Below are positions 1-11,017 of a stretch of DNA of 64,000 bases, in pieces; the stretch's first letter is position 1; each line of letters opens with the position of its first letter. The position numbers and the translations under genes are program-made. The notes beneath the pieces were generated by a model. The model did no database searches and was not told the DNA's origin. It worked only from the letters and a program-made list of their open reading frames with translations. This DNA is from Podocnemis expansa (lineage: Eukaryota > Chordata > Testudines > Podocnemididae): NCBI GenBank assembly GCA_007922195.1, contig ML682088.1:4283054-4347053 (forward strand). The letters run 5' to 3'.

Positions 1-2552
1 ATTCATTACATGATCTAATACACCTCACCATTAGGAACTGTTTCTTAACATTCAGCCTTAATATACTTTCATTAGCCTCACCCCATTATCCCTAGCTACA
101 CCTCTTTGGAGCACCCTAAAACAATTGCTATTCTCAGCGTATACAGCTTCCAAGTTAGAGTTTTTCCAAGAATTTTTTAATAGTTTTTCTCAACAAAAAC
201 CTGCAACATTTTGCCATTCTTCCTCCATTTTCTGACCAGTTTGATGAAAAATCCACAAAATATTTCAACTATTTCCACTCCTCTATTATCTTTTTTCACT
301 CTATTTCACATGCAGGCCCTTCTACTTCTATCTTCAAGCACGGTTTTGCTAAATTTTATGGATAAAATCCAAACCGGAACCAGGATTTTACTTAATATAT
401 TTCCTTCTCAATCTTCATCAGCAAACCCCAGCAGCCCCTTTATCACCATTGCTTTTACCTTTATCCCCTCCATTTTGCAGATATCTTACTGCAACAGCCT
501 TGCCAAAAACTGAATCTGATATTCCTGGTGCAGTTACCAGAAGAGCACAGGGAGGGACCGTTGTCTCATATTTTCCAGTTTAGTGCCAAAATTCACATTT
601 GCCATTTTGCTGAGGCATCCCATTGCAAGCTCATGTCTGGTTACTGTCAGTTACCACTGCAGCAACTGCTTTTGAAATAATCTGCCGTGCGTTAAATGAA
701 TGTTGTAGTTAATTGTTTATCCTAAACTATATTAACTTGCATTTGTCCAGGGTGAACTATGATTTGTCCACAAGCTTAAATTTCTCTCCAAAATGGTATT
801 GGAATGTTACCTTAATGAGCCTATATTGTCCTGACAAAATTTACCAGACGCCTTCATACCCATGCTTGTGAAACAATTTTTCTACATACTTGAAAAATCC
901 ATCCCACTTTTTATTTCATTTGATACCAGTCGACTGGGCAGTGCTATTTGCTAAGAGGATCTTGCCTAAATGGGTAATCAAGTACATCAGGACTCCTTGT
1001 GTGTTTTAGCTTCTGTTGTGCCCTTCCTAGCATGAAGCTACAAAGCCGTATCAATGTGCACTGAGTCACAAAGCTGCCATAACTAGCTGTATTTTAGCTG
1101 TCTTCTCTGAATCCATTGGCAAAGGAGCAATATGGTCCTCACTCCACATTGGCATGAAGCTTATTACTTGCTTGTGTTGAGAAGCCCATCTTGAACGCTC
1201 CGTATTCCAGAATTTATTTCCAAAATACGGGAGAAGGCTGGCTAGTTTTCCTAACTTCAGAGAAGTTGTTTTGGTGAGGTAGATATCCCTTATGTTATGG
1301 CCAAAGCTTTTTTCTAGTCAAATCTGAGTTTTCTCCCAGTTACATGTTGCATTCAAACTAAAAACTCTCCCCATATGATATTTAAAAAATACAAGTATTG
1401 GCAACTCCCCATGCCACTATTTCCATCACAGCCTCTTCTGTTTTTAGCCTATCCCTCAAGCTTTCTATTTTCTAGGAGTGAAAATCCTTTGGAGAGGATA
1501 CCTTTAAAGAAGGGAAAATAGTAGTCATTCTGCTTCTTTGAAAACATTATTTCATCAGCTTTTCTCCTATCTCTCTTCTAAACTGAGGTTATTCTCCACA
1601 GAATGTCTTTTTGCTACATCACCTTAATTTTACATTTACAAGGCAATAGACTATGGTTTCATATTTTGATTGGTATCCCCTTCTGAGTTTCACCTCCTGT
1701 TCAATTCAATGAAAAGCATGGAGTGTCCCAGCAGTGCTGCCTGCCTATGTATATTCAATTGTGCTGGTAGTGTGTGATGGCCACTAGGGGCTTGACCCTT
1801 TCTGAACCTTTCTATACTAGAGAGCTTAGATCTTTTTTCCCTCTCAGAAGTGAATTTGGCATGTGCTAAGGAGTGGGAACCCAAGACTAATGATCCTGAA
1901 TGATGTTTTTTAAAGAAAGCAGACTGCAGGATTGTGATATGCTCTTTTGCTTACAGCTGTGATAGCAACAGCAGAATATTGTACAAATGAAATTGATATC
2001 CTATTTTCATAATCATACTGCTATCAACAGGAAGTTAATTACTCGGGAGATTACAGCAGAAAGTATTAGACTACCCTCTGACATGGAGTAGTACTCTTCG
2101 TTCCACCAATGGGAGGAGACCCATCCAAATGCAGACTGGCTATGCCACTGTCCTGATCCTTTCATTTTGGAAAACATAGAGATGTTTAAGACTAGCTCTG
2201 TGTTTAGATCTGTCCTTTGTTCTTTATTTCAGGTGACTCTGCATGGAAGAGCACAGGACTTTATCTAGCCCATGGGAACACAGTGACCTTCATATTTCCG
2301 AGCATTGTTACTGGAACTGGCCTGCAGGTGAACTAATTATCCTTTCTAATCCCTTTTAGTATATTTGTACTGTGGTTCTACTCAGAAACGTCACTACATA
2401 AAAAAAACCACCTTATTCCACAGCTCTGCTCCTGGACTGTATTTGGTTCTGTGCAAGTATTCACCCAGCATTGCGAACACAGGCAGTATAGAGGGACCAG
2501 GATTCTATTTCTTCTGCAACAATATGAGAATGGTTTACTAAATTTTAAACAC
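1..2552. other. Unassigned AT-rich sequence
   Basis: I recognise no gene, RNA or repeat here. The longest open segment (211-513, plus, 100 codons) is rich in Ser, Leu and Phe, as expected from translated AT-rich noncoding DNA, and has no domain, splice context or family resemblance that I can see. Confidence 0.5.
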
Positions 2553-2943
2553 TTATAGATCACACATAGATGTTATTTTGTATGTGTGCAATGGATTGTT
2601 CTTTCCTAAGCGGAGTACGTTGCATTTGCCTGTATTGAATTTCATTCTATTTACCTCAGAGCACTTCACCTGTTTATTCAAATCATTTTGAATTATGATC
2701 CTATGCTCCAAAGCACTTGCAACCCCACCCAGCTTGGTATCATCCACAAACTTTATAAGTGTACTCTCTATGCAATCATCTAAATCACCAAGGAAAATAC
2801 TGAACAGAACCAGACCCAAAATCAATCCCTGCAGTGCCCCACTTGTTATGCCCTTCCAGCATGACTGAAATGTTGATAACTACTCTCTGGGAAGCACTTA
2901 GCCAACCAGTTATACACCCATCTTATAATAGCTCCATCTAGAT
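2553..2943 (-). mobile_element. CR1 LINE reverse transcriptase fragment
   Basis: Read on the minus strand this is the middle of a CR1-type LINE reverse transcriptase. The 5' part (about 2835-2943) reads as the conserved stretch around 'RWVYNWL' that precedes 'RVVIN' in CR1 proteins. After a frameshift it continues through 'GLVLFSIFLGDLDD' into 'KFVDDTKLGG', where the catalytic FADD box reads FVDD, and then 'MKFNTGKCNVL.LG', which matches the CR1 'MKFN.GKC.VL.LG' block. At least one frameshift and one in-frame stop show it is dead. The 5' edge stops exactly at an hAT MITE. Confidence 0.85.
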
Positions 2944-3130
2944 CAGGGGTCTCAAAGTCAAATCAGCATGAGGACCACATGAGGACTTGTACATTAGGCC
3001 GAGGGCCTCACCACTGAAACCTTCTCATACAACTGTATTGCAAATATGGTAGCAATAGCGTTGTTGTGGGCTGCAGAAAATAGCTTTAGGGACTGCATAC
3101 AGCCCACGGGCCACGTGTTTGAGATCCCTA
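2944..3130. mobile_element. hAT MITE, family A copy 1
   Basis: A non-coding element of 187 bp with terminal inverted repeats CAGGGGTCTCAAA and, at the other end, TTTGAGATCCCTA. The flanking 8-mers ATCTAGAT (2936-2943) and ATTTAGGT (3131-3138) match at 6 of 8 positions, in keeping with the 8-bp duplications of hAT transposons. The interior (three short homologous blocks) is shared with copies at 37345 and 13636. It sits directly against a CR1 fragment, so it inserted into or beside that LINE. Confidence 0.8.
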
Positions 3131-3150
3131 ATTTAGGTTGTACTTTCCTA

Positions 3151-3276
3151 GCTCTGCAAATAGTGTAGTGGCTAGCACATCTACTTTACAAGCAGATGGT
3201 TTTGTGTTCAAACCCCTGGGGGTTGGACTGGATGATCTCATGAGGGGGTCCCTTCTAACCCTGATTCTGTTCTATT
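3151..3276 (+). mobile_element. tRNA-Val(UAC)-like SINE with CR1-type tail
   Basis: The first ~65 bp resemble a tRNA-Val(UAC) gene: an A-box-like TAGTGTAGTGGCTA, an anticodon arm TCTAC-TTTACAA-GCAGA whose loop centre reads TAC, and a B-box-like GTGTTCAAACCCC. The rest (3221-3276) is a CR1 3'-end sequence, starting GGTTGGACTGGATGATCTCA. A tRNA head plus a LINE-matched tail is the usual plan of a SINE mobilised by CR1. The head diverges from a working tRNA (acceptor stem absent), so this is not called as a tRNA gene. Confidence 0.75.
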
Positions 3277-4208
3277 CAGTTTGTTAAAGAGAAAGTAAAC
3301 TTAAATCCACAATGAGGCTTTGGTGCTTAAACCCCAACTTTAGGCACCCACCTCACATTTTTAGGCACAATCATTATCCCCAAAACCCACGCCTGGCTGC
3401 TGCTTAGCTCTGTAGGCACCAAAACTCATTTGATGTTTACATTTTTCAGATTTCAGTGTTCCTAACCACCTGAGTTTCCGCTGTTAGACATGCATATTGC
3501 CACTTTCCTCCAAGTATCCAGACATCTATCTCCCACTTAAGCCCCACATGATCCACAGGCGTATGGGAAAATAGGCATTTACTTACCTATCTAGCGGGTA
3601 TTCTTTAGGGGAGAACTAGCACCCACCTTATAACTTTTGGCCCAGAAATTAGATCACATAGCCAGGACATGGGAGGTTCAGGTTCAATTCTCCTCTCTTC
3701 CTGATGGGCAAAAAAAGATTTGAACTGGAATGTAGCATTTTTCAGAGCAGTACTCTTAACAATGTGCCACAGGATATTCTAGCATGGGGTTTCCTTGGTC
3801 TCTCCTGTTGAAGCACTTTCATTTTGCATAAATATTTAAAGACTAGCCTGCTAAGTTCATTCCTCTGTTGTCCCATCTGTTTATAGATGAGACTTTTCCT
3901 GTAGCTCACACTTTGCCTGTAAGGGAGCCAGCCTTTCATTTGTAGGTGCAGATTGAATATCACTCGGATAACCTCAGCAAAGCAGAGCAGCTGAAATGCA
4001 CCCCCCTGTGGTGATATTCAGATAAGCTGTCAAAGATCAGAAGATGTCAGTCTCCTCTCTCTGGATTGGCCTCATTTTCATCATAGTGCCTAAGGGCAGC
4101 CAACTGGGAGTGGGGGAGTGTCTATAACTATCGAAGGGGCCATGCAGGCTCCCTTCTTCCAGCTTGGTGAGTGTTCTGGTGAATGGGCTGCTTATTTTTT
4201 CTTAAAAA
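3277..4208. other. Unassigned sequence
   Basis: No gene recognised. The short open segments have no family features. Around 3660-3720 a B-box-like 'GGTTCAATTCTCC' might be a worn tRNA-derived SINE, but too little is left to be sure. Confidence 0.35.
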
Positions 4209-4291
4209 CACAACAAGGAGTTGTGTGGCACTTTAAGACTAACAGATTTATTTTTTGCATGAGCTTTCGTGGGAGAAGATCCCACTTCCTC
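4209..4291 (-). mobile_element. Penelope-like terminal sequence, solo fragment
   Basis: The segment from ACAAGGAGTTGTGTGGCAC to the end of GATCCCACTTCC matches, on the minus strand, the terminal sequence next to the GIY-YIG Penelope-like element at 30.7 kb and in several other copies of this window. Shared blocks are GTGGCACTTTAAGACTAACA and GCATGAGCTTTCGTGGGAGA. The hammerhead-like CTGATGA box is lost in this copy. Confidence 0.75.
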
Positions 4292-4648
4292 TTTTCTTAG
4301 CTGGTTTTGCTCCTGTCACTGATTTTGAAGAGAGACACACACAAGTGCATCTCTAATTATCCATAGTATGAGCTCAATCTGTTTTCAGTCTCTTTTTTTA
4401 AGGTGTAATAGCTCCTTTCTCTTTCACCCACTGCAGTCGCTTACTGCCTTTATCAAGTTGTTTTCTAATCTAGTGCCATCTCTGAGGAAAGTCATCTTCA
4501 GCCTTCTTCTCCCTGGTGATTTGTATTTTTGCTAAATCTTGTTATCTGTCACAGAGAATACTGTCGCTATCGCTGTTTGATACTTTCTTGTTTCTCACCA
4601 TACATTAGAGCACGAACAATGATTATTTTGATAGTGCTGTAAAATAGG

Positions 4649-5105
4649 ATCATAGAATCATAGGGCTGGAAGCGACCTCATGAGGTCATCTAGTCCAACC
4701 CCCTGCCAAAAAAAGGAGGACCACTCCCACTAAATTATCCCAGCCAGAGGTTTGTCCAGCCGGGTCTTAAACATCTCTAAAGACAAAGATTCCACCACCT
4801 CCCTAGGTAGCCCATTCCAATGCTTTACCACTCGCCTAGTAAGAACGTTTTTCCTAATATCCAGTCTTGACCTCCCCAGCTGCAACTTGAAACCGTTGCT
4901 CCTTGTTCTGTCCTCTGTTACGACTGAGAACAGCCAAGCTCCATCCTCCTTGGAGCATCCCTTCAGGTAGCTGAAGGTTGCTATCAAATCCTCCCTCAGT
5001 CTTCTCTTCGGCAGGCTAAATAAGCCTAGTTCCTTCAGTCTTTCTTCATAGGTCTTGTGCTCCAGCCCCTTGATCATTTTTGTTGCCCTCTGCCGGACTC
5101 TGATT
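4649..5105 (-). mobile_element. CR1 LINE 3' end with reverse transcriptase C-terminus
   Basis: This is the 3' end of a CR1 LINE inserted on the minus strand. An uninterrupted frame of 115 codons (4730-5077) reads as the C-terminal part of CR1 ORF2, with blocks '[13 protein letters not shown]', '[13 protein letters not shown]' and '[13 protein letters not shown]'. The terminal 3' UTR follows, ending in CR1-type short repeats around ATCATAGAATCATAG (4651-4665). It is much less worn than the other CR1 pieces here, so it is a younger insertion, severely 5'-truncated as is usual for CR1. Confidence 0.93.
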
Positions 5106-6024
5106 TATTAGTACTGCAGTAGCTGTTTAGGATCAAGGCTTCACTGGGCTTGGCTTTATAGAAATGCAGAACCAGTGATATTTTTTTCCTCAAATTTACA
5201 ATCTCCATAAAGAAAAGAAACACGGGAACAATCCACAACCCAATAGATTCAGTGGGAGGGATTCCATTTACTATAGTGGGTTCTGGATCAGCATTGAGAG
5301 AGTGCAATAACAACAACAACAAAAGGAGCAGAGGGAGGACAAAGTCTAACAAATGAAGTCAAATTAAATCATGAGGTTACTTTAGTTGCTGCTCATCTTT
5401 AGAGCGTCAAAGGGCCCCAAGGTTTTTAATTTACATTAAAGCATAACATGAAATCCAATATACCCAACTGACACAGAAACAAATAACCACAAGATTTGTG
5501 CACTTAATTTCAAGTTTCCATACTGACGCGGAAAAGACATCTAAGAGTCAGTGGTAGAATTGCATCCATCACTATCCAGCTCCATCGACAGAAATAGCTG
5601 CCAAGAACATCATCCTGACGGTACCAGCTGACAGCTTCCATCCTATAGAAGATCCAGAGCCTTTGTTGACCCTCTGGGGGCAGATTATGGCTGCTATAGC
5701 AGAGCTGGCAGTTATGAAGTTCCCTTGACCAGAAAGGATTGTGGCAGATGTACAAATCTCAGCTAATGAGTATGATGCATTGTTGGCAAATGTGACTGAA
5801 CAATGTTGTACCATAGAGCAGTGGTTTTTCTAACTTCTTTTCTCAGGACCCAGTTGAAAAAAATCATTTATCCCTGTGATCCAACAATCACATCTTTGAG
5901 CAATGCATTCCAGTCTTTTGGCAGCCACTACAGGGGGTGTCACAACACAGTACCTGAAGGTCTGTGACCCAGTACTGGGTCCCACCCCTAAAATGGCATC
6001 ACTGCTTCTTGTTCATTAATGATT
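5106..6024. other. Unassigned sequence with one open plus-strand stretch
   Basis: On the plus strand about 5551-5820 reads with a single stop and includes a protein-like stretch around 'PEPLLTLWGQIMAAIAEL'; I cannot place it in a family. From 5819 a segment opening CAGTGGTTTTTCTAAC resembles the end of a 'CAGTGGTTCTCAAC' hAT element, but no convincing opposite end or target duplication is seen. Confidence 0.35.
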
Positions 6025-6320
6025 TGATGAAGGCAACTGACATTTATCACATCCAGGAATGGTTGGGCCCTACCAGTAGCTGTAGCATTTATTCACCGGC
6101 CTATATTCAGGAAATTTAAAGTTCCCCATTATGACAATTCCCAGAAATATATATCTCACTAATGATATTAAAGAGATAATTATCCATAGCCAAACCTGAC
6201 CCTGGAGGTCTATAGCTGACTTCTAACACTATCCCTACAAAACCTCTTTTATAAACCTTCTCCAAAATGATCTTGACCCCAACAGATTCTTTTTTGCCTT
6301 TATTACTTTGTATTTCTTAA
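6025..6320 (-). mobile_element. CR1-type LINE endonuclease fragment
   Basis: Read on the minus strand this encodes part of an apurinic-like endonuclease domain of a CR1-group LINE. 'SYRPPG' corresponds to the 'YRPP' block and, about 30 residues later, 'VIMGNFKFPEYRP' corresponds to the 'MGDFNFPEI' block, with the catalytic Asp of GDFN replaced by Asn. Frameshifts and stops are present. It is much more diverged than the CR1 end at 4.65 kb. It could belong to the same ancient insertion as the RT piece at 2.55 kb, but that is not shown. Confidence 0.7.
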
Positions 6321-7137
6321 CAGTTTACTGCTTTGCTGATGTGTCATGCTACCCCATGTTCTTTATTTTTATTCCTGTTTTTCTTTAATCAACACACCCA
6401 TTTAATAACTGTTTTCCAGCCATGTGAGCCATTCTACCATGTTTCTGAAATCCCTATGACAGTTGGTTTGATCTCCTGCACGACTATGTCTAGTGTCTTC
6501 ATTTCATTGCCCAGACTCTTCGCATCCATTTTTCATTGGTTCTTCTACAGACTCTTGTTATGGCACCTTAGAAAGTCCCTAAGCATCTGTTGATCAAGAC
6601 ACAAAATGTGGGTAATATAGGGGTACCCACTCACACTGTTACTCTTTATAGTGAAGATTTTCTCCAAAGAAGATGCTTATAAAGTCTTTTCTAGGAGTGG
6701 GGGAAAAAAGGAGCTGGTTATATCCAACGTCGAAGACAGCAACTTTCCCTACCAGCGAAGGTTTGTTCTCCATGGCTAAGGGTAGTGAAATACCAAGAGG
6801 GAAACAATGAATTTTACCAATATAAAGATTTTAGTTCATTTTAAAACTTGCTTGCAGGCCTTGGTGAAACACAGGTAGTCACTATTCAAAACTACTGGTG
6901 AGCTGTCTGACCAATTTTCAAACACGAATACCAACACTGATCCATGGCAAATGCTTCATACAAGTGCCATTTGTTTGCTGTCAGTATTTGTCAAACATTT
7001 TGACCATCAAATAGATTTGCAAATAACATGACTGGTTTTGCTGTGCATTAGTAAACTGAACTTCTTTGCTCACTCTAAATAACTTCAACTACATAGTTTC
7101 TATCACTTCCTTTGGAGAAGGCTATTCTGCATCAGTC
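6321..7137. other. Unassigned AT-rich sequence
   Basis: Nothing recognised. The open segment at 6333-6593 (plus) has no family features. Confidence 0.35.
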
Positions 7138-7148
7138 AGGGACAGATT

Positions 7149-7646
7149 AAGGCAGGGACTTTAGGGGCTGGAGCTCCAGTCCCTGGCCTATGGGGTGCCC
7201 GGAGCCCCAACCCAGAATCCAGCCCCGCTCAGAGCTGTACAATGCTGGCCTGCTTCCACATGTCAGACGGATTTGGTAAATCCCATCTGCTAGGCCTCTG
7301 ACAGCCCCAGTGCAGTGGCCTGACTGCACTCTGGGCCCCTCCTGCCAGAGGCTGCCCCCCCCCCACCAAGCGCTGACGTACACAGCTGCCCATCTTGCCC
7401 CTGGCCAGCCAGCCTGGGGCCAGGGTGGGAGCGACACAGAGCATAGCATTTGTCTCCATGGCCCCAGCCCACCCAGCACTGGCCAGCCAGGCTCCCTCCA
7501 GTGCTGAGTAGTGGCCCCGCATGGGTGGCAGGTCTGCTGGGTGGCTCCAGGACTGTCGCGCCCGTGTGCCGCCCTGCCCCCAGGCTGGCCACCATGGGGG
7601 TGGGCAGAGCCCCGCGTCTGGAGGGGGGGCAGGGACCCTTAATCTG
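7149..7646. mobile_element. GC-rich hAT-like MITE, right end damaged
   Basis: A GC-rich island in AT-rich DNA. The left edge is CAGGGACAGATTAAGGC (from about 7138) and the right edge ends CCTTAATCTG (to about 7646), which are inverted copies of a CAGGGxCAGATTAA terminus also seen on the intact element at 8028-8473. The outermost six bases of the right terminus seem lost and no clean 8-bp target duplication is visible. The overlapping Gly/Pro/Ala-rich open frames here are by-products of base composition. Confidence 0.5.
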
Positions 7647-8027
7647 ACGTTGGTATTAGTAGATCTCATCAAATGTCTTGTGGTCCTTAGTATAAAGCTG
7701 CCTTTTTGTCAGTTTGACCACACTACTTATACATTCTTGTACCACGGTAAAATTAAATCAACACTCTTGTGCTGATTATTAAGTGCTTTACTGGACTGTG
7801 GCCAGAGTGTGCTGCATTTTACAAGACTGAATGCCCTCTGATGATGAGTCAGTGGTTTGTCTGAAACTACCTGGCAGCTGTCAGCCAAGTTCCCAGTAGA
7901 TTAGTGCGGTGGACATTAAACAAGCCTCACAATTCAGATAGAGTGGCTCATGCAAACTGAAATAACATTTCACCACAAAGGGTAACCCCATCCAGGAAAC
8001 TGAGACCAATTGAAAGGAAGTGGTGTG

Positions 8028-8473
8028 CAGGGCAGGATTAATGCAAGGATTATCGAGGCTGAAGTCCTAAAGGGGGAACCCAGGTTCCAGCCCCTAAAGC
8101 TTGACTGATCCAACCCCCTCCACTGCCTCACTCAGCCCCTGCAGAGCTTGGGCAGTGTCCTGGGGTCAGAGGCCAGGCTCTACACTCCTGGTCCAGCTCT
8201 GGGTGCAGAGCAGGCAGGCACGTACATGTTCGCTCTATTTGGGGGCAGAGCTGGCTCGCATGTGGTGCAGCTTTCCAGGGCCCACAACCATGAAGGACTG
8301 ACGGACGCCACACTGCGCACCTGAGGGCCCCACCTGCAGGGGTTGATCAGCCAGACCAGTGCCAGAGCAGGAGTGCCCTCTGGCCCCAGGGCCCTCCAAG
8401 TGATGGCCCTCCTGCAGGCCACCATGGGGGCGGGGTAGGGGGCTGGGGCCGCACGTCAATTAATCTGGCCCTG
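8028..8473. mobile_element. GC-rich hAT MITE with perfect 8-bp target duplication
   Basis: The ends are CAGGGCAGGATTAATGC and, inverted, CAATTAATCTGGCCCTG. The element is flanked by the identical 8-mer GTGGTGTG at 8020-8027 and 8474-8481, the size expected for hAT transposition. It is 446 bp, GC-rich and non-coding, so it must have been moved by a transposase made elsewhere. The open frames inside are composition artefacts. Confidence 0.88.
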
Positions 8474-8481
8474 GTGGTGTG

Positions 8482-9255
8482 TAATGAAGAGGCTCGGTTT
8501 GTCACAACCAGAGCTGTCTGTCTTTGATGGATTCACTAAGTATTTCATTAGTCAACCACAGCCATCTGTATAGCACCTTTCACCATGCTGAAACTGAGTA
8601 TAACAAAGAAATTAAATATCAGTAGTATTTAATACATCCCAAACCCTCTTCTTCCCCCAGAGGTCATCATGATCTCTGAAACTCAAGTAATTTGTTTTAA
8701 AAGTGCCTCACTACACCCACCAATGTATCTGCAGAGCTGTATAATGAATATTGCAATGAAACATTCTAAAAATAATGAAATACTAAAGTACATTTTAAAA
8801 ATCTGCTTTCTAATTCTAATGCATTCTTTGTGGCAGTGTTCATGTTAGTCTTACATTCCCTGAACCATTTGAGTTTTACTGTCACAAAAATTCGTTGAAA
8901 GTTAATTTCAGAAAGGTGTGCATGACTCTGCAGAAACTCAACTTTCCATTTACACAAGGGAATGGAAGTACCTACAAATTCACCCTCAAACAGGAATGGA
9001 CACTACAAAAAGATGACTTCTCTGACCAAGCACAACACAGAGCAAATTTTGGTTGCCAGTTCTCACACTGACTGTTAAAAGATCCATTTTTTAAGACATC
9101 AGTTTAAAAAAATATCCAAAGGATAATCCAGGACCCACAACAAAGGGTCTCAACTGGTTGGATTTATTGTTTATTTGCCCACTTCTAAAAAATACAAAAT
9201 AACTTCCTTGAGCTCAGATCTCACCTTGACTGTTGGCTCTGTCTCCTCCCTCCAG
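8482..9255. other. Unassigned sequence upstream of the TCAF-like exon
   Basis: No repeat or exon recognised. The last ~30 bases form a pyrimidine-rich tract ending CTCCCTCCAG, the splice acceptor of the following exon. Confidence 0.35.
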
Positions 9256-9583
9256 GCTGGATGCTCTCAAGGTGCCCTATCATGTGCCATCTGGACCCAT
9301 TAAAGGAGCTGATCAACACAGAATACATGAAAGAGAATGGCGTTTGGGGTTCCATCCTTGAGCTGGGACACAACCAGCACCAGGCAGGCTGGGAATTCCC
9401 TCCGCAAACCAGTGAGGCCACCTGCAACCTGTGGTCTGTGTATGTTCATGAGAAGGTCCTGGGGATCCCCAGGGATGTAGCCCACAAAGCCCTACAGATG
9501 GAGCACTGTAAGAAGAGAGTCAGCAATTACCTTGACAAAAGAGCCCAGCTAAAGGACTGGAATGTCTGGACACCTATGTGCAG
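9256..9583 (+). pseudogene. TCAF-like exon (M60-peptidase-like domain), probable pseudogene
   Basis: The exon encodes part of the C-terminal M60-peptidase-like domain of TRPM8 channel-associated factors (TCAF1/2, formerly FAM115), proteins that bind the TRPM8 channel and influence its traffic and gating. Readable blocks are 'CPIMCHLDPLKELIN', 'ELGHNQHQAGWEFPP', 'EATCNLWSVYVHEKVLGIPR' and 'DWNVWT'. It is bounded by an acceptor (CTCCCTCCAG before 9256) and a donor (CAG|GTAACA at 9583/9584). The HExxH metal-binding motif of the M60 fold reads LELGH, so the first His is Leu (codon at 9357-9359). Near the 3' end the expected 'TYxQ' is out of frame by a small indel. No N-terminal TCAF exons are seen to the left. 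Family assignment is firm; which paralogue is not known. Loss of function is inferred from the indel and from the state of the next exon. Confidence 0.8.
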
Positions 9584-9816
9584 GTAACAAATGGAGGGAT
9601 TCATTCCCTTATGTTCATACGAAAATGATTCTAAAAGGATGCCAGATGGCTTCTGTGTTCCAAAAACATACCATACAAGTGGGCAGCAAAGAGAGAGAAT
9701 TCAGGAGTGACTGCTACAAAATTCAGGGCCTTATTACTTGGGCTAAGAGACTCCATTAACTGGTGGGCTTATCTGTCGGCCTCAGGTCAAAGGAAGGCAA
9801 CTGAAAGGCTTGGAAG

Positions 9817-9946
9817 AATCTGACAAAGTAGGATTTTCTCCCATGAAAGCTCATGCGATAAGTAAATTTGTTAGGCTTTAAAAGTGCCACTGGTCTCCTT
9901 GTTTGTTTTACTGAACTAGACTAACATGGCTACCCCTTTGGAACTT
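9817..9946 (+). mobile_element. Penelope-like terminal sequence, solo copy inside the TCAF-like intron
   Basis: It runs from the degenerate hammerhead-like box CTGACAAAG, through CCCATGAAAGCTCATGCG and AAAAGTGCCAC, to the shared end GACTAACATGGCTACCCC. It is a plus-orientation copy of the same terminal unit found at 30.7 and 55.8 kb. It lies between the two TCAF-like exons. No clear target duplication was found. Confidence 0.8.
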
Positions 9947-10765
9947 GTCTCATCTGCATGAGTAATCAAGCACCTCAAGAGGTACTAGCTAAATTAACAG
10001 AAGAATTTTCCCATTTACCTAGTGCAGTCTGCACATGGATTTTCACACTCTGACAGACATAGTTGAACCAGCTTAATTTCCTTACTTAGACCAAGGAAAG
10101 GGCTGGATTTTTAGGTAACAAAAGGTGCAGCTGGGTGCCCAGTGGGATATTTGAAAGCATCTGTCCAGCAGTTTTAGTGGCCTAAATATCTTTAAAAGCC
10201 TACATCTAAAATTGTTTTAACTCCTGCCCTTAGAATCAAACAGAACTCAGAGAGAAGATGCATTATGCATCAGAGATGTTTATTATGGTCCAATCAGTGA
10301 CACTTATGCAAATCCATTAAGGAAACTGGTGTTGAACAGGTGTAACTGATGGACCCAATTAGATCTATAAAATCTTTCTTTTTATGCATAAAAAGAAAAG
10401 ATCATGATGTTGCATAAAAAGGAATGATTCCAGCTTGGATTTTGAAGGGCTGGTAGCTAGACACACCTGAGTTTATTGGATATTGATGGAGCACCATCAT
10501 GCCACTTTTTTTAAATAGTCAGTTTTCAGAGTGGAAATACATTGGAAAATTCCCCACCAATGCACACATCTAATTCTGATCACTGACAAATAATTTGAGT
10601 AGTTTTACCCCATGATATCATAATCAGATACCCCTCATGAATATTAAATGGTTAATTAGCAATAACTGCAGCTTTAATCACTGATATTCAAAAATAAAGG
10701 ATCAGGTGCAATGTTTCATGTTAACCTTAGCAGACTATGATGCAATTTTATTTCTGTTTTTTGAT
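9947..10765. other. Remainder of the TCAF-like intron
   Basis: AT-rich, with no repeat recognised apart from a small self-complementary stretch near 10378-10425 (copies of TTTTTATGCATAAAAAG-like sequence). Confidence 0.4.
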
Positions 10766-11017
10766 ACTCTTCCTCTGCAAAAATCTTTTGACTGGGAACC
10801 CTTCATCCAGCTCTTCTATGAATACCAGCTGATGTCTAACACTCCCACAGACAACCCTTCCAAGATGAACCTGTGGGCAGAGAAGTTCTCTCGGCAGGTC
10901 GAAAAGAATCTGGCCCCTATCTTTGTGGCTTGGGACTGGCCTATCAAGGGAGAAGTCTCTACGAAGTTGACATCTCTGCCTAATTGGGATAAGAACCCAA
11001 TAGAAAAAACACGATGA
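10766..11017 (+). pseudogene. TCAF-like terminal exon, probable pseudogene
   Basis: This continues the M60-like domain: 'LQKSFDWEPFIQLFYEYQ', then 'NPSKMNLWAEKFSRQVEKNL', then 'WDWPIKGEVSTKLTSLPNWDKNP', ending at a TGA (11015-11017). These match the C-terminal blocks of TCAF proteins ('KMNLW..KFS..V.KNLAPFF.AW.WPI'). The frame stays open upstream to 10706, but homology starts only at about 10775. A pyrimidine-rich tract lies just before it, yet there is no AG acceptor where one is expected (CTCTTCCTCTGCAAAAATC). The nearest AG (CCTTAGCAG at about 10732) would add unrelated residues. With the indel in the preceding exon this suggests a decayed copy. If a transcript shows otherwise, it would be the last exon of a diverged TCAF gene. 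Confidence 0.75.

Noticed and set aside
3151..3220. Possible functional tRNA-Val gene
   Set aside because: The acceptor stem is not formed and the B box runs straight into CR1 tail sequence, so it is a SINE head.
4752..4970. Plus-strand open frame of 72 codons
   Set aside because: Antisense shadow of the CR1 reverse transcriptase C-terminus on the minus strand.
5819..6005. Possible hAT element opening CAGTGGTTTTTCTAAC
   Set aside because: No convincing opposite terminus and no target duplication.
7147..7672. Several overlapping open frames of 65-147 codons on both strands
   Set aside because: They lie in a GC-rich MITE-like block, are Gly/Pro/Ala/Trp-rich in every frame, and have no domain or splice context.
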